From Roseivirga sp. UBA6052 (GTDB lineage: Bacteria > Bacteroidota > Bacteroidia > Cytophagales > Cyclobacteriaceae): a stretch of DNA of 64,000 bases. Each line of letters starts with the position of its first letter. The stretch's first letter is position 1. Location: contig DIYO01000001.1 in the NCBI GenBank assembly GCA_002427755.1, positions 310,001 to 374,000 on the forward strand, given 5' to 3'. Made by a program: the position numbers and the translations under genes. The notes under the pieces are model-generated. The model did no database searches. It was given only the letters and a program-made list of their open reading frames with translations, and had not been told where the DNA came from. This document shows positions 33,438-42,744 of the stretch, piece by piece.

Positions 33438-35993
33438 TTATTCATCGTTTGTTTCTGCAGATTCCTCATTATCTGAAGGCGCTGCATTATTTTCTGAAGA
33501 AGCCTCGTTTTCAACAACTTCTACATTTTCTTCTGTCGATTCTTCTTCAAGTTGCTCAATTTTTTCAACTGAAGAAATCTCGTCTCCATCATTTAGGCGG
33601 ATTACCTTCACTCCTTGTGTGGCCCGTCCCATTACTCTCAAATCAGCAACCGAGATTCTAATCGTTATCCCAGACTTGTTTATAATCATCAAGTCATCAG
33701 AGTCGATTACCTCTTTGATGGCAACTAAGTTACCTGTTTTTTCAGTAATGTTAATGGTTTTGACTCCCTTACCACCTCTCTTGGTAATACGGTAATCTTC
33801 TATTGGTGAGCGTTTGCCGTATCCTTTTTCAGATACAACTAACAGGTTAGCATCTTCTCTAGCAACACATACCATGCCAATCACACGGTCGTTCTCTCCT
33901 TCCAAACTCACAGCACGTACACCGGCAGCCGTTCTACCCATTGGTCTAACATCAGACTCATGGAAGTGAACCACCTTGCCTGAACGCTTACCGATGATGA
34001 TGTGATTGTCTCCATTCGTTAAACGAATATCTAATAAACGATCACCTTCATTAATGGTAATGGCATTGATACCGTTGGTTCTAGGTCTAGAATAAGCTTC
34101 AAGTGTTGTTTTCTTGATGGTACCGTTCTGCGTACACATCACAACAAAGTTATTATTGATGTAATCCTCGTTTTTAAGGTCTTCTACATTAATAATGGCT
34201 CTAATCTTGTCTCCAGGCTCAATATTGATCAAGTTCTGTACAGGACGACCTTTAGACGTTTTACCACCTTCAGGTAATTCCCATACTTTTTTCCAGAATA
34301 CTTTACCAAACTCGGTGAAGATCAGCAGGTAGTTGTGCGTCATACCCACAAATAGGTGTTCTGTGAAGTCGTCTTCTTTAGAACCGGCTCCTTTAGAACC
34401 TACTCCACCCCTGCCTTGTGTTCTATATTCTGAAAGTAGCGTTCTCTTCACATAACCCTGATGAGATACTGTAATCAACATCTCTTCATTAGGAATCATA
34501 TCCTCAGTTGTGAAGTCTTCCGCAGAATGGATGATGTCGGTCCTGCGCTCATCTCCATATCTATCTTTCAGCTCAAGTAGCTCATCTTTAATGATTTGCA
34601 TACGAAGCTCTTCTTTCTCCAAGATTTCTTTCAACTTGGCGATAAGCGCCATAATCTCTTCGTATTCCTTCTGGATCTTCTCACGCTCAAGACCTGTCAA
34701 ACGCTGCAATCTCATTTCTAAGATGGCTTTTGCTTGAATCTCAGACAGCTTGAAGTTCTCCATTAAACCGGTCTTAGCAATTTCCGGATCTCTTGAGCTT
34801 CTGATCAAGTTTATTACCTCATCCAGATTGTCTAAAGCAATCAGATAACCCTCTAAAATGTGAGCTCTTTTCTCTGCTTCGTTGAGTTCGTATTGCGTTC
34901 TACGTACCACCACATCATGACGGTGCTCAACGTAATATTTGATAAGATCTTTAAGATTTAGTGTGTAAGGTCTACCCTTAACTAGGGCTACATTATTCAC
35001 ACTAAATGAAGATTGTAGCTGTGTATACTTAAATAAGTTGTTTAAGACTACATTGCCTATAGCGTCTTTCTTTAATTCGTAGACGATACGCATACCTTTA
35101 CGGTCGGATTCGTCTCTGATATCAGAAATTCCCTCGATTCTTTTTTCGTTCACTAAAGCCGCAGTCTTTTCAATCATGCTAGCCTTATTCACCATGTAAG
35201 GAATTTCAGTAACAATGATTACTTCACGCCCCGTTTTGGTGGTTTCAATATCTGCTTTAGCACGAAGGACTACTCTACCTCTACCCGTCTCAAAAGCAGA
35301 TTTAACACCCGTATACCCATAAATGGTACCGCCAGTTGGGAAATCAGGAGCAGTTATGTGCTGCATCAACTCCGATATTTCAATATCATTGTTGTCGATG
35401 TAGGCAATGGTGCCATTCACAACCTCTGTTAAGTTATGCGGTGCCATGTTGGTAGCCATACCCACAGCAATACCGCTACTACCATTCAATAAGAGATTTG
35501 GTAGTTTACCCGGTAATACGGTTGGTTCTTTTAATGAATCATCAAAATTGAGCTGAAAATCAACGGTGTCTTTGTTGATGTCAGAGAGCATCTCATCAGC
35601 GATACGCTTCAATCTAGCCTCGGTATAACGCATGGCTGCCGGTGAATCACCGTCAATTGAACCAAAGTTACCTTGACCATCGACTAAAGGGTAACGTAAC
35701 GACCATTCTTGGGCCATACGTACCATGGTATCGTATACAGATGAATCTCCGTGAGGGTGATACTTACCGAGCACCTCTCCTACGATTCTTGCTGATTTTT
35801 TATAGGGTTTGTTGTAGTTAACGCCTAGATCCAGCATGCCGTACAGAACCCTTCTATGAACAGGTTTTAGTCCGTCTCTAACATCTGGTAAAGCTCTTGA
35901 TATTATCACCGACATGGAATAGTCGATGTAAGCACCCCTCATTTCATCTTCTATGTTAATCGGGATGATTGTTTCCTTATCTCCTTCTGCCAT
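33438..35993 (-). CDS. gyrA: DNA gyrase subunit A
   Basis: Catalytic DNA-cleaving subunit of gyrase, 851 residues. The winged-helix and tower domains include KPVHRRVLYGM and the active-site Tyr in AAMRYTEARL (near residue 122). The quinolone-resistance region reads KYHPHGDSSVYDTMVRMAQ, with Ser and Asp at the positions of E. coli Ser83 and Asp87, so no resistance change is seen there. The C-terminal beta-pinwheel starts with QGRGGVGSKG at the GyrA-box position (canonical QRRGGKG). An acidic, Glu/Asn-rich tail (about 815-851) ends the protein. Confidence 0.97.
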   Translation of the reverse strand: MAEGDKETIIPINIEDEMRGAYIDYSMSVIISRALPDVRDGLKPVHRRVLYGMLDLGVNYNKPYKKSARIVGEVLGKYHPHGDSSVYDTMVRMAQEWSLRYPLVDGQGNFGSIDGDSPAAMRYTEARLKRIADEMLSDINKDTVDFQLNFDDSLKEPTVLPGKLPNLLLNGSSGIAVGMATNMAPHNLTEVVNGTIAYIDNNDIEISELMQHITAPDFPTGGTIYGYTGVKSAFETGRGRVVLRAKADIETTKTGREVIIVTEIPYMVNKASMIEKTAALVNEKRIEGISDIRDESDRKGMRIVYELKKDAIGNVVLNNLFKYTQLQSSFSVNNVALVKGRPYTLNLKDLIKYYVEHRHDVVVRRTQYELNEAEKRAHILEGYLIALDNLDEVINLIRSSRDPEIAKTGLMENFKLSEIQAKAILEMRLQRLTGLEREKIQKEYEEIMALIAKLKEILEKEELRMQIIKDELLELKDRYGDERRTDIIHSAEDFTTEDMIPNEEMLITVSHQGYVKRTLLSEYRTQGRGGVGSKGAGSKEDDFTEHLFVGMTHNYLLIFTEFGKVFWKKVWELPEGGKTSKGRPVQNLINIEPGDKIRAIINVEDLKNEDYINNNFVVMCTQNGTIKKTTLEAYSRPRTNGINAITINEGDRLLDIRLTNGDNHIIIGKRSGKVVHFHESDVRPMGRTAAGVRAVSLEGENDRVIGMVCVAREDANLLVVSEKGYGKRSPIEDYRITKRGGKGVKTINITEKTGNLVAIKEVIDSDDLMIINKSGITIRISVADLRVMGRATQGVKVIRLNDGDEISSVEKIEQLEEESTEENVEVVENEASSENNAAPSDNEESAETNDE

Positions 35994-36071
35994 AAATGCT
36001 TAAAAAGTACACTTTTAGTAAAGGATGCAAGATACTAATATTCTGCTTTTGAAGAGCCGAAAAAGTGAGTA

Positions 36072-37250
36072 TTAATTGCCGTTTTTAGCCTTCTTTTCTT
36101 TGGTCTTTTTGGGTTTAGGAAAATATGAGCCTTGCGGCTTTCTTCTCTTCCTATTTTGACCATATCTAGGGTTCTGATTTTGATAGAATGGACGTCCTCT
36201 ATAGAGCCTTCCATTAAAGACATGTTCCATCTGCACCTGGTCGGCTTGGTACTTATTTCTAGGGTAAATGGGATACTTTAACAAGACACCCACAGAAACC
36301 GAAAACATGAAAAACTGATGTGGCACAGCCAAGTCACCTGCTGCCACATTGAACTTTCTGTATTCAAAGCCGGGTCTTACATAGCCCTTAAAGTATTTAG
36401 AAAAGCGCTTTTGAAACATAAAACCTACATCAACGAATGGATCGTAGGTAATTACTGTATTGTCAACTGTGCCATTATTCTGACCTAATCGCCAAACCCC
36501 TCCCATTACATCTGCAATGGCACTGAAGTCTCCTAGTGTGTAGAGATTATAACTGAGCGTACCGAATAATTTGGTAGCTGAAAATGAAGTTTGTGGCAAT
36601 CTATATTGCCTTAGTAAATCACCCACCTCTTGTTGATTTACAGGATTCCTGAATTTTAGCCTTCCAAAGCCAATTCCGGCTCCCACTCTCAACATATCAT
36701 CATCGAGATAGATACGCTCTCCAGTACGCTCATAATGCGCTCTATCAAGCTTTTTAAGACTAAATGAAAGCCTTATAATCAATGGATTTATCCTTCCATT
36801 ATTTCTGTAAACGAAATCAGTAGTATCCGAACCGAATATATTGCTATCATCATCGATGCGTTCAAGCTGAACACTTTGTGCATTTGAGAACCAATCTGTA
36901 TATCCTGTTACTGGAGTTGGAATGGGTCTTTCTCCTCCTGATGGAACAAGGTAAAAGGGAGAACCACTGGCATCTTGAACCACCACAGCATCTTGTATCT
37001 GGTTCTGATAAGTAAAGAATCCCACACCCTTCTCGATATTGAGATTAAAGCGATTGAGTTGTTTTCTTACCGGACTAATTAACTGTTTTTGCAGCGCCTT
37101 GGCCTGCTCTTCGGGTGTAGGTGCAGTTTTAAGAACAAATTGAGCTCCTTGTTCCTTCTTTTTCTTTTTCTTGAAGAGCTGAGCGTCTGCATCTGTATGA
37201 AAGAAGCCTATTGACAGTGCAAGGATTAAAAGTACTCGGTTTACAGACAC
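36072..37250 (-). CDS. Envelope beta-barrel-like protein, unknown function
   Basis: A 392-residue exported protein that starts at GTG 37250 with a signal peptide (about 1-23, ending DADAQ). A basic stretch KKKKKK follows. The body alternates aromatic and glycine residues like outer-membrane strands (LRVGAGIGFGRLKF, KGYVRPGFEYRKF, FFMFSVSVGVLLKYP). The C-terminus is very basic (KPKKTKEKKAKNGN). I do not recognise the family. It lies after a bidirectional terminator and before gyrA. Confidence 0.6.
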   Translation of the reverse strand: MSVNRVLLILALSIGFFHTDADAQLFKKKKKKEQGAQFVLKTAPTPEEQAKALQKQLISPVRKQLNRFNLNIEKGVGFFTYQNQIQDAVVVQDASGSPFYLVPSGGERPIPTPVTGYTDWFSNAQSVQLERIDDDSNIFGSDTTDFVYRNNGRINPLIIRLSFSLKKLDRAHYERTGERIYLDDDMLRVGAGIGFGRLKFRNPVNQQEVGDLLRQYRLPQTSFSATKLFGTLSYNLYTLGDFSAIADVMGGVWRLGQNNGTVDNTVITYDPFVDVGFMFQKRFSKYFKGYVRPGFEYRKFNVAAGDLAVPHQFFMFSVSVGVLLKYPIYPRNKYQADQVQMEHVFNGRLYRGRPFYQNQNPRYGQNRKRRKPQGSYFPKPKKTKEKKAKNGN

Positions 37251-37303
37251 CTAATGGGGTTTTCTATATAAAGGCAAACTACACCAAATATTATGGATTG
37301 GAT

Positions 37304-37335
37304 AAAAAAAAGACCGCAAAATGCAGTCCTTTTTT
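37304..37335. terminator. Bidirectional intrinsic terminator
   Basis: The stem GACCGCA/TGCAGTC (one G-T pair) with a 3-base loop is flanked by AAAAAAA on the left and TTTTTT on the right. It ends the transcript of the 153-residue secreted protein at 37364. Confidence 0.75.
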
Positions 37336-37363
37336 CTAGTATGTTAAGGTTGATTAAGGTTTC

Positions 37364-37825
37364 TTATTCAGCAGCTAATTCAGCCATCATTTGATCTACT
37401 TTAGCTTTTACGTCAGAGTCTGACTTGTAAGCTTTTTTGATCGCATTGTACTTCTTAGCACCTAGAGAATATTTTGCTAATGTGTTTACCACAGTGCTAG
37501 CCGCTTTCTTGCGCGTGTCAACTCTCTTTTGGATTGTAGCGTAAAACTGCTGCTCGAACTGCTCAGTTGGGGTTCCGCTAGCTAATTTTGTAGCATCACC
37601 TTTAGCGATAGCGTCCAATTCTGCATAACGATTACCATCAATTCCTTCTTGCTGCTCGATTAATCCGTTAACGTAAGGACTAATTTTCTCAGTGATAGAT
37701 TTCTGAGCCAACAAGATCACCGCGTAATCTTTCATATCCTGATCTGTGATGTCTTGCGCTTGAGCAGTAGCTGCAACAAACAACATCATCAAACAAGCCA
37801 TAAGGGTAGTCGTAATTCTTCTCAT
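37364..37825 (-). CDS. Small secreted helical protein (153 aa)
   Basis: Exported protein with a clear signal peptide (about 1-23, ending ATAQAQ). The mature part is almost wholly helical and charged, with QQEGIDGNRYAELDAIAKGD and a final KVDQMMAELAAE. It resembles small periplasmic proteins of the DUF4168 kind in size and composition, but I cannot assign it. It has its own terminator. Confidence 0.65.
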   Translation of the reverse strand: MRRITTTLMACLMMLFVAATAQAQDITDQDMKDYAVILLAQKSITEKISPYVNGLIEQQEGIDGNRYAELDAIAKGDATKLASGTPTEQFEQQFYATIQKRVDTRKKAASTVVNTLAKYSLGAKKYNAIKKAYKSDSDVKAKVDQMMAELAAE

Positions 37826-38014
37826 TCTGTTTTCTGTTTTTAGTTTGGAAAGAAAGGTCAGTTACTCCTCTCTTTATATTGTTAGTAGTCTAGTAGTTTT
37901 CGAGCCCACAAAAAAAAGGGTTATTGTAAAAGAAACAAGTGAAAATATGTTGAATTTGTTTGGAGGCCGTCAAAAATAAGCTGCAAATTCGAATCCGAAG
38001 AATAAAAACCAAAG

Positions 38015-38365
38015 ATGCGCAAAGTTTACTACCTATCTACCTGCGATACATGTAAAAGAATAATGAATGGCTTGAATCTGGAAGGATTCACCACTCAGGA
38101 TATCAAAACAGAAACCATTACCGAAGATCAACTTGAGGAAATGCGGGCTTTAACTGACTCATATAATTCGCTTTTTAGCAAGGTGGCCAGAAAGTATAGG
38201 GCAATGGGCCTTAATGAAATTAATCTTTCTGAAGATGATTTAAAAGGATACATACTGCAAGAATATACCTTTCTTAAACGGCCGGTTTTCCTTGTAGATG
38301 GTCAAATCTTTATCGGTAACAGTAAAAAGACAGTCGCTGCATTACAGGAGTTATTGAACCGTTAA
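38015..38365 (+). CDS. ArsC/Spx-family thioredoxin-fold protein
   Basis: A 116-residue protein of the ArsC-like family. The N-terminal strand is followed by CDTCKR (Cys pair CxxC at about residues 10-13), and the cis-Pro region is KRPVFLVDGQIFIG. The order of elements fits ArsC/YffB. Arsenate reductase activity is not certain; the Arg triad of classical ArsC is not clear, and YffB-like reductases of unknown substrate are equally possible. It stands alone and converges on rpe. Confidence 0.7.
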   Translation: MRKVYYLSTCDTCKRIMNGLNLEGFTTQDIKTETITEDQLEEMRALTDSYNSLFSKVARKYRAMGLNEINLSEDDLKGYILQEYTFLKRPVFLVDGQIFIGNSKKTVAALQELLNR

Positions 38366-38457
38366 ATCTGTTTTATTGTTACTGACCTCCTTTCCCAATT
38401 TCTGAGCTCGTCTACCGAATTTCTGAGTGAAGCGAAGAATCTAAGAGTTCATTTGCC

Positions 38458-38601
38458 GAGACCTTTCGCGAAACTCAAGGGTTCGACAAGCCTTTTTGAG
38501 ACCTTTCGCAATGCTCAAGGATAAGTTAAAGGATGATGAGACCCTTCGCGAAGCTCAGGGATGCGATAAGGGATGATGAGACTCTTCGCAAGGCTCAGGG
38601 A
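38458..38601. repeat. Tandem array of a 40-bp unit with a REP-like core
   Basis: Four copies of GAGACCYTTCGCRAARCTCARGG start at 38458, 38498, 38538 and 38578, an exact 40-bp period. A decayed inverted copy lies at about 38420-38441. The core contains TTCGCGAA. The array fills the gap between the convergent ArsC-like and rpe genes. Confidence 0.75.
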
Positions 38602-38612
38602 TTAGTATGAAG

Positions 38613-39266
38613 TTAAATCGACTTCAAGCCCTCGATTGTCGATTTTGGATCAGTTGAATTAAAAACAAAGCTTCCCGCTACTAATACATCTGCACCTGCT
38701 TCAATTAAGTCAGGCGCATTATCAGCATTAACTCCCCCATCGATCTGAATAAGAGTAGAAGCATCATTTTCTTCGATGATTTCTCTGAGTTGCCTCACCT
38801 TCTCATAGGTATTCTCAATAAAGCTCTGTCCTCCAAAGCCAGGATTTACTGACATCATACATACCAAGTCAATCTCAGTGATCACATCTTCTATTAGCGC
38901 AACATTTGTATGCGGATTAATTGCTACACCGGCATTACAACCTAACTCCTTAATTTCCTGCAAGGTTCTATGCAAGTGATTACATGCTTCGTAATGTACC
39001 GAAATGGTACTTGCCCCAGCATTCTGAAAAGCTTCAAGATACTTTTCAGGCTCCACAATCATCAAGTGCACGTCTAGCGGTTTCTTAGCGTGCTTGTTAA
39101 TGGCTTCACAAACAGGAATACCAAAAGAAATATTCGGTACAAAACGACCGTCCATGATATCGATATGAATCCAGTCTGCTTGACTATCATTTAACATTTC
39201 AATATCTCTTTGAAGATTGGCAAAATCAGCTGCTAACACGGATGGTGCAATAATGGGAGAATTCAT
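38613..39266 (-). CDS. rpe: Ribulose-phosphate 3-epimerase
   Basis: Interconverts ribulose 5-phosphate and xylulose 5-phosphate in the pentose phosphate pathway. It is a TIM barrel with IAPSVLAADF, the metal/His motif IDIMDGRFVPN, DVHLMI, MSVNPGFGGQ and the phosphate loop IDGGVN...AGSFVF. I start it at ATG 39266 (NSPIIAPS), which avoids overlap with the subtilase gene; ATG 39284 is also possible. Confidence 0.95.
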   Translation of the reverse strand: MNSPIIAPSVLAADFANLQRDIEMLNDSQADWIHIDIMDGRFVPNISFGIPVCEAINKHAKKPLDVHLMIVEPEKYLEAFQNAGASTISVHYEACNHLHRTLQEIKELGCNAGVAINPHTNVALIEDVITEIDLVCMMSVNPGFGGQSFIENTYEKVRQLREIIEENDASTLIQIDGGVNADNAPDLIEAGADVLVAGSFVFNSTDPKSTIEGLKSI

Positions 39267-39280
39267 ACTGTAAAGATAAA

Positions 39281-40888
39281 TCAATATTTGATCAAGCGCT
39301 GAGTTCTGGAGCCGGATGAATTACTCAATCTTACTAAATAGATTCCTGAAGGTAAGTTATTAAGGGGAACCCGAACTGAATTCCTGGCACCAAAAACTCT
39401 AGATGTAGCTTTGTATACGACTTCTCCAAGGCTGCTAATCAATTGAATATCAACAAGATTTGATATATTTTCTTCATTAACACTTAAATAGACCTCATTA
39501 TTTGAAGTTGGATTGGGAAACAGACTAAACTGAATCTCACTATCTACATTATTAATGCTTAAAAGTTCTACGGCACGAACCCAATTTGGAAACCCATAGC
39601 CAAATTCATTATCAGGGTTACTTGCCCGATCTCCTGACCTCCTTATCAGATCCAATAATTCAATTTGGGTGAGATTTGGAAAGGCTTGCCATAAACCGGC
39701 AGCCAAACCCGTAACCTGAGGGGCTGAAAAAGAAGTACCTCCCTGTAGTGTTGGGCTGCCATTCCCTCCTATCAAACTGGTGGAAAATCCAATAGCTACA
39801 ACATCAGGTTTAGTAAACCCACTGGCATTAGGCCCATCGCTACTAAAACTGGCCAATTCACCATTGAATAAGGCAGCGCCTACTGCCAGCACTTGCTCAG
39901 AATCTGCCGGAGCAGTTACAATTCTCCATCTGAGACTCCCGTTATTACCTGCACTCGTTACCAGCATAATCCCTTTTGAGGCAGCCAGATTAGAAGCCCT
40001 TGAAATAACCGCTATATCTCCATTCATTTGTTCAGGAGAATAATTCATCTGTAAATCATTAAAAAAATTAGAATAACCGAGTGAAGTGCTAATGATGTCC
40101 ACCCCTAGGCTATCCGCCTTTTCGGCAGCAAAGAGCCAATTGTACTCTTCAATTCTGTATTCAGATCTATCATCTTCAGTTACTGCCAATATAAAAGATG
40201 CATTCGGGGCTGTGCCTGTAAAATCAGGCCCTAGTGCCGCAATTAACGATAATGCCCTTGTTCCATGATTAAAGCCATTTTCCACAGATTCACGATTTCT
40301 TACAAAATCAAATGTGTTAACGATTCTATTATTCGTGAATAGATGATTGAAGTAGAATATGGAGCTTAGATTCTGGAAACCATCATCGAATACGCCAATC
40401 AAAATATTCTCTCCTTTAAATCCCTCCCTGTGCATATCAGGAATGCCGAGAAGTTGGTTTTGTGGAAAGGCTAAATCTTCTTGAGGAGTCACGGGTCCTT
40501 CGCTATTTTCTGAAGTAATATTAAGTAGCGGAGCATTTGGTGCTACATATTCAATACGATCAACATATGCCAAAGCAGACACTGAAGAGGCTTCATCTTG
40601 AGTCATTTGCACCAAAACACCATTCATCCATTTGGTAGTATAAAAGGTCTCTACCCCAAGTAATTTCAAACCCTCTACATAACTTCTATTAACAGGTAAA
40701 TCGGTAGTCTCAATAGGAATTGACTGCCTAGTCCGTCTTTGAAGGGCTCTATCTGAGAGAAAGTCATTGGGCTGACTGATACTAAATTCTGAGTTGGCTT
40801 TGTCTCTGAAAAAGACCATATATCGGTCTTGCGCGATAGTTTGAACAACAAGACAAAAGAATAAAACAAATAGGATTAGCCTACTCAT
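39281..40888 (-). CDS. Secreted subtilisin-like (S8) protease with T9SS sorting domain
   Basis: A 535-residue extracellular serine protease. It has a signal peptide (about 1-19, ending QTIAQ), an I9-like propeptide region and a subtilase domain with the triad Asp in GVFDDGF, His in NHGTRALS and Ser in GGTSFSAPQ. Asn of the oxyanion hole lies in SAGNNG. The last 75 residues form a type A T9SS sorting domain (SLFPNPTS, LPSGIYLVRL, final RLIKY), so the protein crosses the outer membrane by type IX secretion. Its start overlaps the upstream lipoprotein gene by 8 bp. Confidence 0.9.
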   Translation of the reverse strand: MSRLILFVLFFCLVVQTIAQDRYMVFFRDKANSEFSISQPNDFLSDRALQRRTRQSIPIETTDLPVNRSYVEGLKLLGVETFYTTKWMNGVLVQMTQDEASSVSALAYVDRIEYVAPNAPLLNITSENSEGPVTPQEDLAFPQNQLLGIPDMHREGFKGENILIGVFDDGFQNLSSIFYFNHLFTNNRIVNTFDFVRNRESVENGFNHGTRALSLIAALGPDFTGTAPNASFILAVTEDDRSEYRIEEYNWLFAAEKADSLGVDIISTSLGYSNFFNDLQMNYSPEQMNGDIAVISRASNLAASKGIMLVTSAGNNGSLRWRIVTAPADSEQVLAVGAALFNGELASFSSDGPNASGFTKPDVVAIGFSTSLIGGNGSPTLQGGTSFSAPQVTGLAAGLWQAFPNLTQIELLDLIRRSGDRASNPDNEFGYGFPNWVRAVELLSINNVDSEIQFSLFPNPTSNNEVYLSVNEENISNLVDIQLISSLGEVVYKATSRVFGARNSVRVPLNNLPSGIYLVRLSNSSGSRTQRLIKY

Positions 40889-41594
40889 CTATAAAACCGT
40901 GGGCTATGAGTGATTCTCTGTAAAGTCTACCTGATTCTACAATATTCTGGCCTAAGCATTCTTGGCGAGAACAAAGCTTCACCACATCGTAGTCTTTGAA
41001 TACTAGACCTATGCTATCAACATAGACCTCAGTTCGGTTGTCTCTAAAAGTGATGAGATCGGAAATGTTGCTAATCTCAATTTCCATAGCCTCTAAGAAG
41101 GTATTCAAACCGACAGTATAGGGTGCATTGAAAGATTTAAACTTAGAAATTGAAGAAGATCTACCATTAAACTGATTAATGTCCCATCTTCTAGTGGTGT
41201 CAACCGGGAACACCATTTTTACTAACGGGAGATTGTTCTCCACAGAAACAGCCAATTCCGTTTCTACTCTTGCAGACCAAACAGAGTCAAGTGCCCAATC
41301 CTGCTGCTCGTTCTGTCTAATCAATCGGTGAATAATTCGTGACTCCTGCCCAGTAGCATTTGAGAAGGACTCTCTTACCTCTTCTCTCAACTGGTATTCT
41401 AATGTATCGCTAATATCTACTGCTGAGTATCTGATTTCATAGACATCATATTCTCTATACTTATTGGCTTCTAAGAAAAAATATGATTTCCCTAGATCTT
41501 GATCTAATGGTGGAATGGGCTCTTCTGATTCTGCATTACCACAAGACATTACCGTTAGAATGATTGCAAAAAGGGAAAGCAGTTTAAATCGCAT
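40881..41594 (-). CDS. Hypothetical lipoprotein co-transcribed with the subtilase
   Basis: A 237-residue protein with a lipoprotein signal (LTVMSC, Cys at about residue 18). The mature part is a mixed alpha-beta protein with many acidic residues (LEYQLREEVRE, WDINQFNGRS). I do not recognise a family. The 8-bp overlap with the protease gene means translation coupling; it could be a partner or inhibitor of the protease, but this is inference. Confidence 0.65.
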   Translation of the reverse strand: MRFKLLSLFAIILTVMSCGNAESEEPIPPLDQDLGKSYFFLEANKYREYDVYEIRYSAVDISDTLEYQLREEVRESFSNATGQESRIIHRLIRQNEQQDWALDSVWSARVETELAVSVENNLPLVKMVFPVDTTRRWDINQFNGRSSSISKFKSFNAPYTVGLNTFLEAMEIEISNISDLITFRDNRTEVYVDSIGLVFKDYDVVKLCSRQECLGQNIVESGRLYRESLIAHGFIDE

Positions 41595-41711
41595 TGTGCA
41601 ATGGCTAATTGAAATTATTAATTAAAGTAACGCTCAGGCATTACATTCTAACATATTCTCTACTGTAATTTTACAATTAGCTTGTGAATAACCCTAATAG
41701 AAAAAGCGTGC

Positions 41712-42035
41712 TTATACTAACTCTTTAAAGTTTTCGGTCATCTTACTGATAATCGACTTTTCAATCTTATGCGTCTTCGAAATGACTTGACCTTTTTCTA
41801 AAGCTAAAGTGGTTGGCACATGCTCTATTTCTAGCCTCTCTCTTAAGTTGGATGAATCCTCAATAAATGCCTCGAAATAACCAATAGCATCATTTGACTC
41901 CCTCGCCAACTGTTTTAATCTAGGCTTTAAAAGTTTGCATTTACCGCACCATTTAGCGCTAAATGTGATAATTATTGAATCGTGGTCTTTTGTGTGTTGG
42001 TGAAAATTTAGATCGTTTACTCTAATCAAGTCCAT
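41712..42035 (-). CDS. Thioredoxin-family protein
   Basis: A 107-residue thioredoxin-like protein. The active site is WCGKC (usual form WCGPC), and the cis-Pro segment is HVPTTLALEKG. I chose ATG 42035 (MDLIRVNDLNF), since the longer frame from 42143 adds a non-homologous stretch that reaches into the promoter of the divergent gene. A purine-rich stretch (GAGGAGAGAGGA) precedes the start, and a TATGTTTG box lies upstream. Cytosolic disulfide reductase is likely. Confidence 0.8.
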   Translation of the reverse strand: MDLIRVNDLNFHQHTKDHDSIIITFSAKWCGKCKLLKPRLKQLARESNDAIGYFEAFIEDSSNLRERLEIEHVPTTLALEKGQVISKTHKIEKSIISKMTENFKELV

Positions 42036-42064
42036 TAAATATTCCTCTCTCCTCTTTCGGTTTC

Positions 42065-42097
42065 TTGAAGGCTGCAAACATAATTCAATTACATTTG
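42065..42097 (+). promoter_or_regulatory. Promoter of the TrpF-like gene
   Basis: TTG (42065-42067), a 22-base spacer and TACATTTG (42090-42097) match the Bacteroidota consensus. Transcription would begin near 42102, about 26 bases before the ATG. Confidence 0.6.
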
Positions 42098-42127
42098 CAG
42101 TTCTATAACAGTTGTCAAATAAGTAAC

Positions 42128-42715
42128 ATGGCATTAAGAACATTTGTTAAAGTAAGTGGCATAAATAACCTAAGTGATGCACGTTATTGTGCCGGCATGG
42201 GAGTAGATCAATTAGGCTTTAATATTGAAGCCTCTCATGAGAACTATACAGACCCTAAAGCTTTCAGAGAAATATCAGATTGGCTTTCTGGTGTTGAATT
42301 CGTTGGTGAAATAGAAAATGAGACAACAGACATTAGTAGTTTGGTTCAAGCATATTCCCTTCAAGCTGTTCAAGTTGCTCATGAGTCACAAATAGAGACG
42401 GCTGTTAACTCAGGATTAGAGGTGATTTTTAAATGTAGTTCCTACACCCAAGCTACTGCTGTATGGAACACAGCCAAAGACAAGCTCAGCTATATTCTTA
42501 TTGAAACCGATGAGCACTTTGAATCACTGAGTAAAGTAGAATTTCCATTGGTACTACAATCAACGGTTTCTGAATCAGATATAGACCGAGTTCTTGAAAT
42601 ACTGGAACCCAAAGGTATTGCCCTCGTTGGAGGTAATGAAATAAGACCAGGCTACAAAGATTTTGATTCTCTTGCCGATATTTTAGAGGTGCTAGAAATT
42701 GATGACTTAGCCTAA
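42128..42715 (+). CDS. TrpF-like TIM-barrel protein lacking the catalytic Cys
   Basis: A 195-residue protein resembling phosphoribosylanthranilate isomerase. The first strand reads FVKVSGINNLSDARYCAGMG, where TrpF has KxCGIT: the catalytic Cys is Ser. The second catalytic position, normally Asp in LLLD, reads LIET here. The phosphate-binding end GGNEIRPGYKDFDSLADILE fits the TrpF loop. I take ATG 42128 as start. No trp gene is nearby. A non-isomerase role is likely, but its nature is unknown. Confidence 0.7.
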   Translation: MALRTFVKVSGINNLSDARYCAGMGVDQLGFNIEASHENYTDPKAFREISDWLSGVEFVGEIENETTDISSLVQAYSLQAVQVAHESQIETAVNSGLEVIFKCSSYTQATAVWNTAKDKLSYILIETDEHFESLSKVEFPLVLQSTVSESDIDRVLEILEPKGIALVGGNEIRPGYKDFDSLADILEVLEIDDLA

Positions 42716-42744
42716 GTCATATTCAAACTAAACTTACCCAACCC

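Noticed and set aside
37985..38000. T-loop-like TTCGAATCC, possible tRNA end
   Set aside because: No acceptor, D or anticodon arms are found upstream.
38458..38601. Possible CRISPR array
   Set aside because: The repeats vary, the spacers are partly similar to each other and only about 17 bp long, and no cas gene is near.
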